Assembly (NCBI RefSeq): GCF_900631955.1
Contig: NZ_UZWD01000038.1
Location: 62,001-126,000, forward strand
Origin: Devosia equisanguinis
Lineage (GTDB): Bacteria > Pseudomonadota > Alphaproteobacteria > Rhizobiales > Devosiaceae
DNA length: 64,000 nt
Direction: 5' to 3'
Part shown: positions 1-9,318 of the stretch, piece by piece
Layout: the number at the start of each line of letters is the position of its first letter
Position numbering within the stretch: the first letter of the stretch is position 1
The notes under the pieces: generated by a model
Databases searched by the model: none
The model's input: only the letters and a program-made list of their open reading frames with translations
Told to the model about the DNA's origin: nothing
Made by a program: the position numbers and the translations under genes

Positions 1-93
1 GGAGAGGACCGAGGTGAGAGTGCGGGCCAGCCATTCCGGACGGCGGAAGGTCGGGATGCAGACGACAGCACGGATATTTGTGTCAGCGCTCAT
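1..93 (-). CDS. Glycosyltransferase family 2, N-terminal fragment (cut by window edge)
   Basis: Reading the minus strand from the ATG at 91-93 gives 31 residues with no stop before the window edge. They begin MSADTNIRAVVCIPTFRRPE, and the hydrophobic strand followed by CIPTFRRPEWL is the standard opening of a GT2 nucleotide-sugar transferase. A strong AGGAGG lies at 101-106, at good spacing. The gene runs in the same direction as, and just downstream of, the next GT2, so both probably belong to the exopolysaccharide locus. The catalytic DxD and the acceptor region lie outside the window, so the sugar donor cannot be guessed. Confidence 0.75.
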   Translation of the reverse strand, partial: MSADTNIRAVVCIPTFRRPEWLARTLTSVLS

Positions 94-144
94 GGCCTTG
101 CCTCCTGTCGAACATTCTGCCGGAGGATTGACCGCAACATGTTG

Positions 145-1053
145 TCAAATCCCGAACGCGGCCGAGCCGACCAGCGCGGTGTTGCGAAGCGCCTTGGACG
201 GCGAAGTGATGATGGCCTGTACAAGGCCCTGGAGCGCGCTCAGATAGCGGCGATCGCGAACGGCCTGGGCGGCGAGATAGGCCCTCAGATGGGCCTCGGC
301 GGCCTGGCGCAGGGTACGCAGCCGCTCCGGGGCGCGATTTTTGGTGAGGCGCGGTTCGGCATAGATTGCGTCGAGCGCCGGACGGTAGTCGTCAAAGCTC
401 AGGCGCTTGGCCATCATGGTGCTGCCGGCATGGACGCGATAGTCCATGACGCAGAGGCCGGGGACGTAAAGGAATTCGCCCTGGGCGGCCAAGAGGCACC
501 AGGCGTGCCAGTCCTCGCAATACCGCAGATCCTCGCGGAAACCGGCAGTTTTGCGAAAGGCCTCGGCGCGCATCAGGGCGACACCGCCATTCACGAGGAA
601 ATTGCCGGCGAGCAGTTTTTCGGTGACATCGCCCTCAGGCTTGGCGCGGCGGCCCAAGAGGCGTCGGCGGCCAATGGTGGTGCCAGCAGCGTCGATGCGC
701 TCATAGTCGCCATAGACGGCGACGGCATCGGACGGGCCGGCTGCAGCAAGCAGGGCACTACAGGCGCCGGGGCGCAGGCGATCATCTGCGTCGAGAAACA
801 TGACCCAGGGCTGGGTTGCCTGCTCGAAACCGAAATTGCGCCCACCGGAGACGCCGGAGGGCCTGGCGCCGCGGCTGGTGAAAAGGCGGATGCGGGGATC
901 AGCGATGGCCTGGATGCTGGCGATGGTGGCGTCGGTTGAGCCATCGTCGACCACGATTACTTCGCGCACGCAATCACCCTGGGCCAAGGCACTCTCGATG
1001 GCCTCGACAATATAGGGTTCACCATTGCGGACGGGAATAATGACGCTGATCAC
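145..1053 (-). CDS. Glycosyltransferase family 2
   Basis: A 302-residue cytosolic or membrane-associated GT2 enzyme, predicted to add one sugar to a lipid-linked exopolysaccharide intermediate. Near the start are VISVIIPVRNGEPYI and VIVVDDGSTDAT, the nucleotide-binding half of the GT-A fold. VMFLDADDRL is the DxD-type metal and donor motif, and CEDWHAW matches the ED acceptor/catalytic-base region. I chose the GTG at 1051-1053, which has AAGGAGG six bases upstream. The frame stays open to 1149, but that extension has no GT2 homology. It is divergent from the xylanase gene. Substrate unknown. Confidence 0.85.
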   Translation of the reverse strand: MISVIIPVRNGEPYIVEAIESALAQGDCVREVIVVDDGSTDATIASIQAIADPRIRLFTSRGARPSGVSGGRNFGFEQATQPWVMFLDADDRLRPGACSALLAAAGPSDAVAVYGDYERIDAAGTTIGRRRLLGRRAKPEGDVTEKLLAGNFLVNGGVALMRAEAFRKTAGFREDLRYCEDWHAWCLLAAQGEFLYVPGLCVMDYRVHAGSTMMAKRLSFDDYRPALDAIYAEPRLTKNRAPERLRTLRQAAEAHLRAYLAAQAVRDRRYLSALQGLVQAIITSPSKALRNTALVGSAAFGI

Positions 1054-1228
1054 TGCCAGCCTCCTTGACCGTTTTTCTATAGTGCCCATCCCGCGATAAA
1101 TCATCCCGGCCCTCTTGCTTTGGTTAACCTCTGATGGGCATTGCAACAATTAACCCTTCGAGGGCCAAAGGCTTCTTTGTCTTGGGGGGCTCGATTATCT
1201 TGTCTGACAAGCTGAGTGCGGGGTTCCG

Positions 1229-2293
1229 ATGACCATTACGCGACGACATTTTCTTAAACAGGGCACTACCCCGTTCATGGCAGCAGCGCTTGCGCCGTGG
1301 CTGACGAGTCCTGCCTTTGCACAGCAGAACATGCCGTTCGGGGCGGCGCTTTATTGGCCCGACATGGCGATCGAGCCGCGGCTGGGGGCGGAGATCGCGC
1401 GCTGGTGCCAACGCATCACGCCAGTGCAGGAAATGAAGTTCGAACTGCTGCGGCCATCCGAGGGCGCTTGGGACTTTTCGCAGGCCGACGCGCTGGTGGA
1501 CTATGCGCGGGTGAACGGCCTTGCCGTGCATGGCCATACGCTGGTCTGGTATGCAGCGCTGCCCGAATGGGTTTCGAAGATTACTTCAGCGGCAGCGGCC
1601 GAGGCGCTGATGACTGAGCATATCGAGACGCTGATTCAGCGCTATCCCGACATAACCAGCTGGGACGTGGTCAACGAGGCAATTCCCGATGTGCCGAATG
1701 GCGTTAAGTCACGGCGAGATGGGTTTTGGCAGGAACGGTTGGGCGAGGACCATATCGCCATGGCTTTTCGCAAGGCGCATGAACTGTCTCCGCACAGTAC
1801 GCTGGTGCTCAACGAATATGATGTCGAATTTGCCGATGAATATGGTCCGGCCAAGCGGGCGGCGTTCCGCGATCTGATCCAGAGCCTGCTCGACAAAGGG
1901 GCGCCAGTGACCGCTATCGGCTTTCAGGGACATCTGCGCGGGGGCAGGGCGATCGCCAAGGACGAACTGGCTGCATTCGTTGCCGAGCTCAAATCCTGGG
2001 GGCTCGACGTGCTGGTGACGGAACTGGATGTCATCGACGTCAACCTGCCTAGGGATGCCGATGAACGTGATCGGGTGATCGCGGCGCAGGTGCGCGATTT
2101 TCTCAAGGCCATTGCGGATGGCGGCGGGGCGAGTTCGATCACCACCTGGGGGATCAGCGATCCCTATAGCTGGATCCGCTGGGCCTATCCGCGCCCCGAT
2201 GGCACACCCAACCGGCCCTTGCCTTTGGATGAGAATTTTAAGCCAAAGCTGTTCATGGATGTCATCGACGATTTCCGGAACGGGACTTTGTGA
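1229..2293 (+). CDS. Tat-exported GH10 endo-1,4-beta-xylanase-like hydrolase
   Basis: A 354-residue glycoside hydrolase family 10 protein. The N-terminus has a twin-arginine signal (TRRHFLK), a hydrophobic stretch and a likely cleavage after AFA near residue 31, so it should be exported folded. The TIM-barrel signatures are all visible: HGHTLVW (residues 101-107), WDVVNEA with the acid/base Glu150, and TELDV with the nucleophile Glu265. GH10 enzymes cut internal beta-1,4 bonds in xylan. The gene overlaps the following glycosyltransferase (TGATG) inside an exopolysaccharide locus, so it may instead trim or release a self-made polysaccharide. Family assignment is secure; the natural substrate is not. 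Confidence 0.93.
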   Translation: MTITRRHFLKQGTTPFMAAALAPWLTSPAFAQQNMPFGAALYWPDMAIEPRLGAEIARWCQRITPVQEMKFELLRPSEGAWDFSQADALVDYARVNGLAVHGHTLVWYAALPEWVSKITSAAAAEALMTEHIETLIQRYPDITSWDVVNEAIPDVPNGVKSRRDGFWQERLGEDHIAMAFRKAHELSPHSTLVLNEYDVEFADEYGPAKRAAFRDLIQSLLDKGAPVTAIGFQGHLRGGRAIAKDELAAFVAELKSWGLDVLVTELDVIDVNLPRDADERDRVIAAQVRDFLKAIADGGGASSITTWGISDPYSWIRWAYPRPDGTPNRPLPLDENFKPKLFMDVIDDFRNGTL

Positions 2294-3366
2294 TGAACGC
2301 CTCTCTTGGCCCGCTGGTGGGCCATGCCCTGCAGATCAACATGCATCCGCTCGATGTGGACCACGTGGTCGAGACGCTGCCCCACCAATTGCGGGCCTGG
2401 CGCGGCCAGGTGGATCGCGTCGTTATCACGCTCGACCACAAGGTGAGTACGACAGGGCGCTATCACGCTGCCGACTATGATGAGAAGCTGGCCCAGCTGA
2501 CGGGTTTGCTCGAGAGGCTGTCGGGTTCGGATACAGCGATCCATGTCGATCTGGTCAACTATTCTTCCGAAGCTATTGAAGGGGTACGCAAGGCGTTCTT
2601 TTCCGCCGAGCCCTCACTGCCGCTCAAGGCATTCGATGGCGGGCCGTTCTACGCCTACTTCTATGGCCTCTATCGTGCCAATGCCGAGCGTGTGCTGCAT
2701 ATGGACAGCGACATGCTGTTCGGCGGCATGAGCCAGCGCTGGATGGCGGAAGCCGATGCCGTCTTTGACGCGCGGCCGGACGCATTGTTCGTCTGCCCGT
2801 TCTCTGGGCCGCCGCGAGCGGACGGAACGATCGACGAGAGCCTGCATGTGGGTTTTCCTGGCCGTCGGGCCTTCGTGCCGCCGCAGTGGCTTGGGCTCGA
2901 TGTGCCGGCCTATGGCTTCAACGCCGTCAGTACCCGTATTTTCGTTCTGGATATGCGGCGGTTTGTCGAGCGGATCGGTTCGTTGCCATTGGTGCGGCCT
3001 GATTTCAAGCGTCGGCTACGGGCGCATCTGTTGGATCAGTCACCGCTGACCATGCCGGCCGAAGAAGTGCTGAGCGCCAGCATGGAGCGATTGGGATTGG
3101 AGCGCGTCGACCTGTTGGGCGGCGCGCCCGGCATGTTCTCGCTGCATCCGCCCTATCGCAATCCTGCCTTTTATCGGCAGTTGCCGGAGCTTATCCGCCG
3201 AACCGAGAGCAGCGACCTGCCTGACGGGCAGTTAGGCGATTTCGATGTCAATGCCAGCATGATCGACTGGTCGGACGCGCTCGCCGCCAAAAGCCGCCCG
3301 GCGCGGCTCAAGAAGGCGCTGCGGCAGCTGATCGCAGCCAATCGGGCGCGGCTGCTCGGTCAGTAG
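2293..3366 (+). CDS. GT-A-like glycosyltransferase, substrate unknown
   Basis: A 357-residue protein that starts at the ATG sharing a base with the xylanase stop (TGATG), implying translational coupling; a GTG one codon earlier is also possible. The clearest motif is RVLHMDSDMLFGG, a DxD-type metal and nucleotide-sugar site after a mixed alpha/beta region. A long C-terminal part contains YGFNAVSTRIFVLDMRRF. There is no signal peptide or convincing membrane segment. I read it as a cytosolic glycosyltransferase of the exopolysaccharide locus, but the CAZy family is not obvious by eye. Its end overlaps the convergent sugar transferase gene by a few bases. Confidence 0.65.
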   Translation: MNASLGPLVGHALQINMHPLDVDHVVETLPHQLRAWRGQVDRVVITLDHKVSTTGRYHAADYDEKLAQLTGLLERLSGSDTAIHVDLVNYSSEAIEGVRKAFFSAEPSLPLKAFDGGPFYAYFYGLYRANAERVLHMDSDMLFGGMSQRWMAEADAVFDARPDALFVCPFSGPPRADGTIDESLHVGFPGRRAFVPPQWLGLDVPAYGFNAVSTRIFVLDMRRFVERIGSLPLVRPDFKRRLRAHLLDQSPLTMPAEEVLSASMERLGLERVDLLGGAPGMFSLHPPYRNPAFYRQLPELIRRTESSDLPDGQLGDFDVNASMIDWSDALAAKSRPARLKKALRQLIAANRARLLGQ

Positions 3367-4799
3367 GCGTTCTTGCTGGCACGGCGCGACAAGACGGTGA
3401 GCAGGATGATCCAGAGGTCCAGGGCCAGCGACCAGTTGTCGATATAGTAGAGATCGCACAGCACACGGCCTTCAATGGCGTGTGGGGTGGAGGTGTCGCC
3501 GCGATAGCCGTTGACCTGGGCCCAGCCGGTGATCCCCGGCTTGATGCGACGACGAAAGGCGTAATCGGCTGCCTTCTGGGTCAGTTCCTCGTCATGCACC
3601 AATGCATGGGGGCGGGGGCCGACCAGGCTCATTTCGCCCCGCAGCACGTTGAGCAATTGCGGCAGTTCATCGATGGAGCTGCGGCGCAGGAAGGCGCCAA
3701 GACGGGTTACTCGAGCATCGTTCTTTTGCGCCTGACGCACATCGCCGCCATCTTCGGTCACCGTCATGCTGCGGAACTTGTAGATGGAGAATTCCTGCCC
3801 GTTGAAACCGCGCCGGCGCTGGCGGAACAGCACCGGGCCGGGACTGTCGAGCCGGATCAGCAGCGCCACGATGAGCAGTAGCGGCGAGAGCAGCAAGAGG
3901 CCGAATCCGGCGCCAAACATATCCAGCGCGCGCTTGGTCAGGAGCCCGATGAAACCGAGTGGCCGGGCCTGGAGGATGAGCGTGCCGGAAGGGCCGAGCG
4001 CTGCCACATCGGCGATCTGCCGCGAGGCGCCGTTTTCGACCGGAGAGGCGAGATAGACGACGTCCAGTGCAAATTCGCGTGCCGGCGTGATGATGACGCC
4101 GATGGCCTCGAGATCGCCGGCGTGGCCGACCAACAGGATTTGTGAACAGCCACGTTCGACGCAGTCTTCGATGAAGGCGTGCAGCGCGGCGCTTTCTGGA
4201 GCGCTTTCGGCGAGGTTTTGGTCAAGAGCTAGTGTCGTCACCACCTGCGCGCCCTGTTTCCATACCGGGGCCTGTCGGCCCAGACGCTCGATATCGGCAG
4301 CCCTGCCGATAAGCCCGACGCGCTCGATCTGGAACTGGCCGTTTTCGAGCATGGTCTGGATGGCGCGGAAAATGCTCGATCGCACCAGCGCCTGCACTGC
4401 CGCCGAACCGACAATCCATGCGGTCAGTTCGAGGGGTGCCACCGTACCACCGAGAGCGAAGCCAACGAGCACCAGTGCGCCGAAGCAGGCGATGTAGGTC
4501 AGTGCCGCTTCCAGCGGCACTGGATAGAAGGCCGTGGGCGCGCGCAGGAAGCGCAGGGCGGCATTGGTGGTGAACCAGCCATAGCTAAGAGCAAAAACGA
4601 GCAGCAGAATGAACTGTGCCCCATGTCTGGCTGTCTCGGGGAGAATGGGTGAAACTGTTATCCCAGCCAAGGCCAAGCCGCTGGCGATCGCTGTTTCGGC
4701 AGCGGCAAGCACAAGAGCGAGAAAGACGCGGCTGGATACACTGAAGCGCCGCCGCTGGCGGTGCTCAATGCCGGTCTTGCGCAGTTCCCTCTCGATCAT
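3360..4799 (-). CDS. Polyprenyl-phosphate sugar-1-phosphate transferase (WcaJ/ExoY type), copy 1
   Basis: A 479-residue membrane enzyme that starts exopolysaccharide repeat units by moving a sugar-1-phosphate from a nucleotide sugar to undecaprenyl phosphate. The N-terminal half carries about four membrane segments and a Rossmann-like central region. The C-terminal catalytic domain has the family signatures [50 protein letters not shown] and [15 protein letters not shown]. It is full length for the long WcaJ-type architecture. Copy 2 at 10084-11538 has the same architecture and a very similar C-terminus. It is followed upstream by the flippase gene in the same direction. Confidence 0.93.
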   Translation of the reverse strand: MIERELRKTGIEHRQRRRFSVSSRVFLALVLAAAETAIASGLALAGITVSPILPETARHGAQFILLLVFALSYGWFTTNAALRFLRAPTAFYPVPLEAALTYIACFGALVLVGFALGGTVAPLELTAWIVGSAAVQALVRSSIFRAIQTMLENGQFQIERVGLIGRAADIERLGRQAPVWKQGAQVVTTLALDQNLAESAPESAALHAFIEDCVERGCSQILLVGHAGDLEAIGVIITPAREFALDVVYLASPVENGASRQIADVAALGPSGTLILQARPLGFIGLLTKRALDMFGAGFGLLLLSPLLLIVALLIRLDSPGPVLFRQRRRGFNGQEFSIYKFRSMTVTEDGGDVRQAQKNDARVTRLGAFLRRSSIDELPQLLNVLRGEMSLVGPRPHALVHDEELTQKAADYAFRRRIKPGITGWAQVNGYRGDTSTPHAIEGRVLCDLYYIDNWSLALDLWIILLTVLSRRASKNAY

Positions 4800-4840
4800 G
4801 CCGATCTTTCCGCCACTCCCTCTGGCCGAATTCGTGTGTG

Positions 4841-6193
4841 TCAGGCGTTTTCCTTTTTCGCCTTACGCACCGTATCTGCATCCACGGCCCCGGCCGCATC
4901 CACATCGCGACTCGCCACCGATTGACGTGCGTAATGCACCAGCGCCGCCCAATTGGCGATGGCGATGGCGATTTCGACAATATAGTAGGACGCAAAGGTG
5001 CCGTTGATGCCCCCCTGCCAGGTCATGAGTGCGACGAGACCGGCCCCAAAGAAATTGGCAGTGTTGAAAATGGCGGCGCGGGTGCCCTGTCGTCCTGCCG
5101 CGCCGAGCGCCTCCATGGCCGAGGCATAGATCGCCATCGGTATCAGCACGAAGCAGAGAACGCGGGTGAAGGTGATCAGCGACGGATAATCGTCGCCGAA
5201 GAGCCAGGGCAGCAGCGGAGCCAGCACGAAAATGGCCAAGGCGCTGGCGGTCGAGACAGCCAGCGAGGCCAGCAACACCTTGCGGGTGCGATGGAGCAGG
5301 GCCACCATTCCGACCTTGGCGGCTTTGGCCGACCCCGGGTAAACCAGCCGGTTCAGCGCCTCGATGGCAAGATAGGAGCTTTCCAGAATGCGTCTGGCCA
5401 CCGAATAGCTGCCGACGATCTCGGCGCCGGCCAGGGCATTTAGGACGAGCAGGTCGGCGTTCTGCCGCAGGGCCTTGAACAGGAACTGGGTGCTGAAGAA
5501 CACCCCGTTCATGAACTCCTCGCGGACAAAGACAAATTTGGGCTTGCCGAGATAGGTCAGCGACCACATGGCCACCACGGCGATCACCACGTGCAGACCG
5601 AAATGCCAAAAGGCCCAGTCCGCGACTGTTGAGGTGCTGAAGACGAGGCAAGCCATGAAGGCAGTCAGGGTGCGCAGGATGGCGAAGCCGAACTCGATGG
5701 CGTTGGCAACAGCAAAACGCGAATGAGCGATGTAGGCGCTGGTGGCAATCGAGACCACCTTGAGCAGCACAATGTTTGAAATGAGGATCAGCAGGCTCGT
5801 GCGCGTGGCAACCCACGGATCGGGCGCGATGGTGACCGTCATCGGCATGATGATAAGGCCGGCAATAACGAGAACCACCGAGCTGACGACGCTGAGAATG
5901 ATGGTGTGGCCGAGCAGCGGGGGGTAGTCGTCGGGGTTCTGGGCGCTGCGGCGAATAAGGGCCTCGGATGAACCGATGCCGCATAATTGCACCGCCACAT
6001 TGGTCAAGGCGGTGATGATGGCATAGAGGCCGAATTGTTCGCTGCCGAGATAACGGGCCAAAAGCGCAAAGGTGATCAGCTGCGAAGCACTGGCAGCGAG
6101 CATGCTGGAGCCAGAGCCGGCATAGGACAGGAGCAGGCGAAGGCCCTGCTGCATGAAGCTGCTGTTCAAGACGGTGTTTTTGCGGGCATCCAA
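4841..6193 (-). CDS. Wzx-type polysaccharide flippase
   Basis: A 450-residue, very hydrophobic protein with roughly 12 predicted membrane helices, matching the size and organisation of MATE-like polysaccharide flippases of the MOP superfamily. The opening (GSSMLAASASQLITFALLARYLGSEQFG) is typical of the first helix pair. Such proteins move undecaprenyl-linked repeat units across the inner membrane for Wzy-type polymerisation. It lies between the sugar transferase (same strand) and the divergent chain-length gene, so it should serve this locus. The substrate repeat unit is unknown. Confidence 0.87.
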   Translation of the reverse strand: MDARKNTVLNSSFMQQGLRLLLSYAGSGSSMLAASASQLITFALLARYLGSEQFGLYAIITALTNVAVQLCGIGSSEALIRRSAQNPDDYPPLLGHTIILSVVSSVVLVIAGLIIMPMTVTIAPDPWVATRTSLLILISNIVLLKVVSIATSAYIAHSRFAVANAIEFGFAILRTLTAFMACLVFSTSTVADWAFWHFGLHVVIAVVAMWSLTYLGKPKFVFVREEFMNGVFFSTQFLFKALRQNADLLVLNALAGAEIVGSYSVARRILESSYLAIEALNRLVYPGSAKAAKVGMVALLHRTRKVLLASLAVSTASALAIFVLAPLLPWLFGDDYPSLITFTRVLCFVLIPMAIYASAMEALGAAGRQGTRAAIFNTANFFGAGLVALMTWQGGINGTFASYYIVEIAIAIANWAALVHYARQSVASRDVDAAGAVDADTVRKAKKENA

Positions 6194-6507
6194 GGCGGGT
6201 CTGGTCCGGGCTCTTTGAACCGTGGTTATGCCACAGCTGGATGGTTGAAGTGCAGGAAACCGGCGACGGGGTTAACTCTAGAGTTAATCCTTCTTTTCCT
6301 GCGCCCTAATTCTATGCAGCTCGTCGCGTCTGCAGTCGAGGGTGTAGGAACGGTTGCCTCAACTTAATAATATTGCGGCTTTACAGGGCAGTGAGCTGCC
6401 GGCTGAAACCAAAACGCTTAACCAAACGCAGGGTTTTAGCACCACACAAAGCGATGCTGCGCTATGGTGCAGCTTAGCATCAGTGCGAACGGAACGTCTG
6501 TCGTCAT
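6194..6507. promoter_or_regulatory. Divergent EPS promoter region with a perfect 16-bp palindrome
   Basis: This 314-base gap separates the flippase (minus) from the chain-length gene (plus) and contains no gene. At 6272-6287 lies TTAACTCTAGAGTTAA, a perfect 16-base palindrome in an otherwise GC-rich region. AT-rich sequence with further TTAACC and TTAATA motifs follows at 6365-6430. The position suggests an operator controlling one or both polysaccharide operons. The regulator is unknown. The spacing between TTAA halves is 8, not the 7 of the CtrA consensus. Confidence 0.5.
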
Positions 6508-8025
6508 ATGTACGAAACTCATGACCTAAGGCCCAAGCCTCGTCGCGTTGCCGCGCGTTCTGTTGGCACGTCCGGCGGCCATGCGCCTGGTTCCGTACCG
6601 CTTCGAGACCGCCCGATGACCTCGGTGCATCAGTCTATCCTCATGTCGCGCCCCAAGGCCGTAGAGCCGCCAAAGCCTGAAACGCTGGCTGACCGTTTGG
6701 CTGGCATCGATGCGTGGACGGCGCTGGGTTGGGTCAAGCGGTTTTGGTGGATAGCGGCGGGTTGTGCCTTTGCCGGGGTGTTTGCCGGCTACTCCTTCGG
6801 AACGCTGGTGCCGGCGCGATACACCACCTATGCCGATATTCTGCTCTACACGTCGGTCGCCTCGAGCGCCGACGATCCGATGTTCGGGCAGGGCCAGGCG
6901 CGTGATGCGCAATTGCTGACTGCCGAAAGCCGCAACCATGTGCTCTCGTCGGGCAATGTCATGGCGCGCGCGGTGGCTGATCTCGATCTCGCCAACGATC
7001 CGGAATTTGCCGGCACGAGCGGCAGCGACGAGGACCGCCAGTTGGCGGCCCGACGCACGCTGACCGAACGGGTAACCACGACGCGCGGGCTCAACTCGCT
7101 GATGACCACACTTTCAGTGTGGGCGGAAAGCCCTGAAAAGGCCGTTGCCGTATCCAACGGCGTCGTCGCGGCGTTCCAGGCAGAATTGGCGGCCATGGAC
7201 GCGAACTCGGTCGATGGGCTGACGCGCGATATTTCCACTCGTCTCGCCGATCTGCGCCGCGACGTTCTGGTCGCCGAAGAAGCGGTCGAGGCCTATCGTT
7301 CGGAAAACCGACTGGAAGCCACCAATGGGGAGTCGCTCGACAATCAGTCGATCGCCCAAGTGAATACCGAACTCAACACCGCCCGCTCACGTCTTGCTGA
7401 TGCGCAGGCGCGGCAGGTGAGCCTCGAGACCGCCTTTGCCAATGGCAATGCGGCGTCACCGGAATTGGCTTCGGAGGCCATTGCTGCCCTGCGGGCGCAA
7501 GAGTCCGAAGTGGTGCGACAGCTCGACTCGCTGTCGGCCCGGCTGGGACCGCGCCATCCGGAGATTCAGGCATTGCAGCCGCAGGTCGAGGCTATCCGGG
7601 CGCAGATCCGTCGCGAAATCGAGCGGCAGGTTTCGGCGGCGCGCGCCGATGTGCAACAGGCTCAGGCACTGGTCGACGGCCTTACCGCCCAGGTGGCGCA
7701 GAGCCGGTCCAGCATTTCGCAGAGCAATACCGCTCTGGTAACCCTGCGTGAGATGGAGCGCGAGGCAGAGGTGCGCCGCGGTGTTTACCAGGCATTCCTG
7801 TCGCAACTGACCCGCGTGCAGGAGATGAGCAATGTCAACACGTCGGGCACGCAGGTGATTTCGGCCGCGGTGCCGCCGGAGAGCCGCTCCTATCCGCCGC
7901 GGACATCAGTTCTTGCAGCAGGCGGTGGCTTTGCCGGCCTCATGTTCGGCCTGGCCTGTGCCGCCGGGTTGGGGTTGCTGCTGATGCTCGGAAAAGCCAC
8001 CAAGCCCGCTTCGCGAAAGCCTTGA
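6508..8025 (+). CDS. GumC/Wzz-type polysaccharide chain-length and export protein
   Basis: A 505-residue inner-membrane protein of the polysaccharide co-polymerase family. After a basic, low-complexity N-terminus there is a membrane helix (FWWIAAGCAFAGVFAGY). A large periplasmic part follows with long heptad-rich coiled coils (about residues 240-420), then a second C-terminal helix (GLMFGLACAAGLGLLLMLG). No Walker motifs or tyrosine-kinase domain follow, so this is the GumC type without the BY-kinase. It overlaps the polymerase gene. The start is uncertain: ATGs at 6616 and 6643 are alternatives and none has a strong ribosome site. Confidence 0.87.
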   Translation: MYETHDLRPKPRRVAARSVGTSGGHAPGSVPLRDRPMTSVHQSILMSRPKAVEPPKPETLADRLAGIDAWTALGWVKRFWWIAAGCAFAGVFAGYSFGTLVPARYTTYADILLYTSVASSADDPMFGQGQARDAQLLTAESRNHVLSSGNVMARAVADLDLANDPEFAGTSGSDEDRQLAARRTLTERVTTTRGLNSLMTTLSVWAESPEKAVAVSNGVVAAFQAELAAMDANSVDGLTRDISTRLADLRRDVLVAEEAVEAYRSENRLEATNGESLDNQSIAQVNTELNTARSRLADAQARQVSLETAFANGNAASPELASEAIAALRAQESEVVRQLDSLSARLGPRHPEIQALQPQVEAIRAQIRREIERQVSAARADVQQAQALVDGLTAQVAQSRSSISQSNTALVTLREMEREAEVRRGVYQAFLSQLTRVQEMSNVNTSGTQVISAAVPPESRSYPPRTSVLAAGGGFAGLMFGLACAAGLGLLLMLGKATKPASRKP

Positions 8026-9302
8026 CGCCCGCTGACGATATCGTGGTGGCGAGAAGCAGGGGCGCGTTCGCCACGGCCCTGTTTGTGGTGATTTACCTCT
8101 TCTACTGGGTGTCCTTCTACATCTACATGGACATCTCATTGCCCCCAAACAGCTTCCTGGGGCAGACCAGCCAGCTCGTGGCGGTCTTGATGTTGGGCGC
8201 GATCATTTTCTCCGCGCTGTTCCAGAGCAATTCGTCGCTCTTGCTATCGCCCAAGCTATTGATCCTCATACTGTTCATCTGGCTTATGGCGGTCTCCGCC
8301 TTCTCGCCACATGGTCTGGACGCGGTACGCCGGCTGCTCCTCGCGCTAATTGCGTGTGTCGCGGCCAGTGCTGCTCTGCTCCTGCCCAGGAACGAAGCCA
8401 CCTTTGCCCGGCTGATTGCCATTGGGTCGATCATTGTCCTGGTGATGAGCTATTTCGGCGTCGCAATGCTGCCGCACTACTCGATCCACCAGGGTACGCA
8501 TCCGGACGAACCATCTCTGGCCGGCGACTGGCGGGGCATTTTCGGCCACAAAAACCTTGCGGCTCCGGCCATGGCCATCATCGTGATGATGGGGCTTTAT
8601 CTCCGGCACAAATGGTCGCGTTTCGGCGGCACTGCCATCGCGCTTGCGGCTTTCGTGTTTCTCTATTTTTCCGGCGGCAAGACGGCACTGGGCATGTTGC
8701 CGGCCACGCTGGCGCTGGTCTGGATCACAGATCGCCATCCCAAATGGACCGGCATCGCGGTGATCTCGGCGCTGCTGGCCGTCAATCTCGGCGCCCTGGG
8801 CGCGACGTTCAGCCCGCAGGTCAGCGCCTTGATCGAGAGCCTTGGCATCGACCCGACCTTTACCGGCCGTGTCGATATCTGGCGCTTGGCCTATGACGCC
8901 ATCGCGCATAGGCCCATCACGGGGTACGGGTTCACCCTGTTCTGGACCACCGGGCAGGCGGATATGGTGATGCCCGATGTCGAAACCTGGGCCACCACGG
9001 CGTCGGACACGCATAACAGCTATCTTTCGGTCATCCTCGACGGTGGCTTTCCGGCGCTGATCCTGATCCTGATCTGGCTGGTGGTGTTGCCGCTGCGCGA
9101 TATCAATGCCAGTCGCGCGCCAGGGCCGGGTTGGGAGCTCAATCTGCTGTTCCGACGCATCTGGATGTTCGGCATTCTCCTTGCCAGCATGGAAAGCATT
9201 TTTCTCGCTATCAATGGGCCGGTCTGGTTCTCGCTTCTGATGGCGACGTACGGACTGAGGCTCTCGCGCATCTCCTATCTGACCGCACGCCATTCATCCT
9301 GA
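8022..9302 (+). CDS. O-antigen ligase / Wzy-type polysaccharide polymerase
   Basis: A 426-residue integral membrane protein with about ten helices and one large periplasmic loop between the later helices, the layout of the O-antigen ligase/polymerase family. The segment DWRGIFGHKNLAAPAMAI matches the family's GxxxHKN signature, and RVDIWRLAYDAIAHRPITGYG matches the conserved RxxxW...P..GxG motif of the loop. It probably polymerises flipped repeat units. The TTG at 8022 overlaps the stop of the preceding gene (TTGA); a GTG at 8043 is another possible start. Confidence 0.87.
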   Translation: MTPADDIVVARSRGAFATALFVVIYLFYWVSFYIYMDISLPPNSFLGQTSQLVAVLMLGAIIFSALFQSNSSLLLSPKLLILILFIWLMAVSAFSPHGLDAVRRLLLALIACVAASAALLLPRNEATFARLIAIGSIIVLVMSYFGVAMLPHYSIHQGTHPDEPSLAGDWRGIFGHKNLAAPAMAIIVMMGLYLRHKWSRFGGTAIALAAFVFLYFSGGKTALGMLPATLALVWITDRHPKWTGIAVISALLAVNLGALGATFSPQVSALIESLGIDPTFTGRVDIWRLAYDAIAHRPITGYGFTLFWTTGQADMVMPDVETWATTASDTHNSYLSVILDGGFPALILILIWLVVLPLRDINASRAPGPGWELNLLFRRIWMFGILLASMESIFLAINGPVWFSLLMATYGLRLSRISYLTARHSS

Positions 9303-9318
9303 AGCTGGGGGGGCACGA

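Noticed and set aside
139-939. Open frame of 266 codons on the plus strand
   Set aside because: It is the antisense shadow of the family 2 glycosyltransferase, with Gly/Ala-rich composition and no domain; the minus-strand gene has clear GT2 motifs and a ribosome site.
4863-5984. 373-codon frame on the same strand as the flippase
   Set aside because: An Arg/His-rich alternative frame inside the flippase gene; not a real protein.
6272-6287. CtrA box in the EPS promoter
   Set aside because: The TTAA halves are 8 bases apart, whereas the CtrA consensus has 7, and the perfect symmetry is more like an operator for a dimeric repressor.
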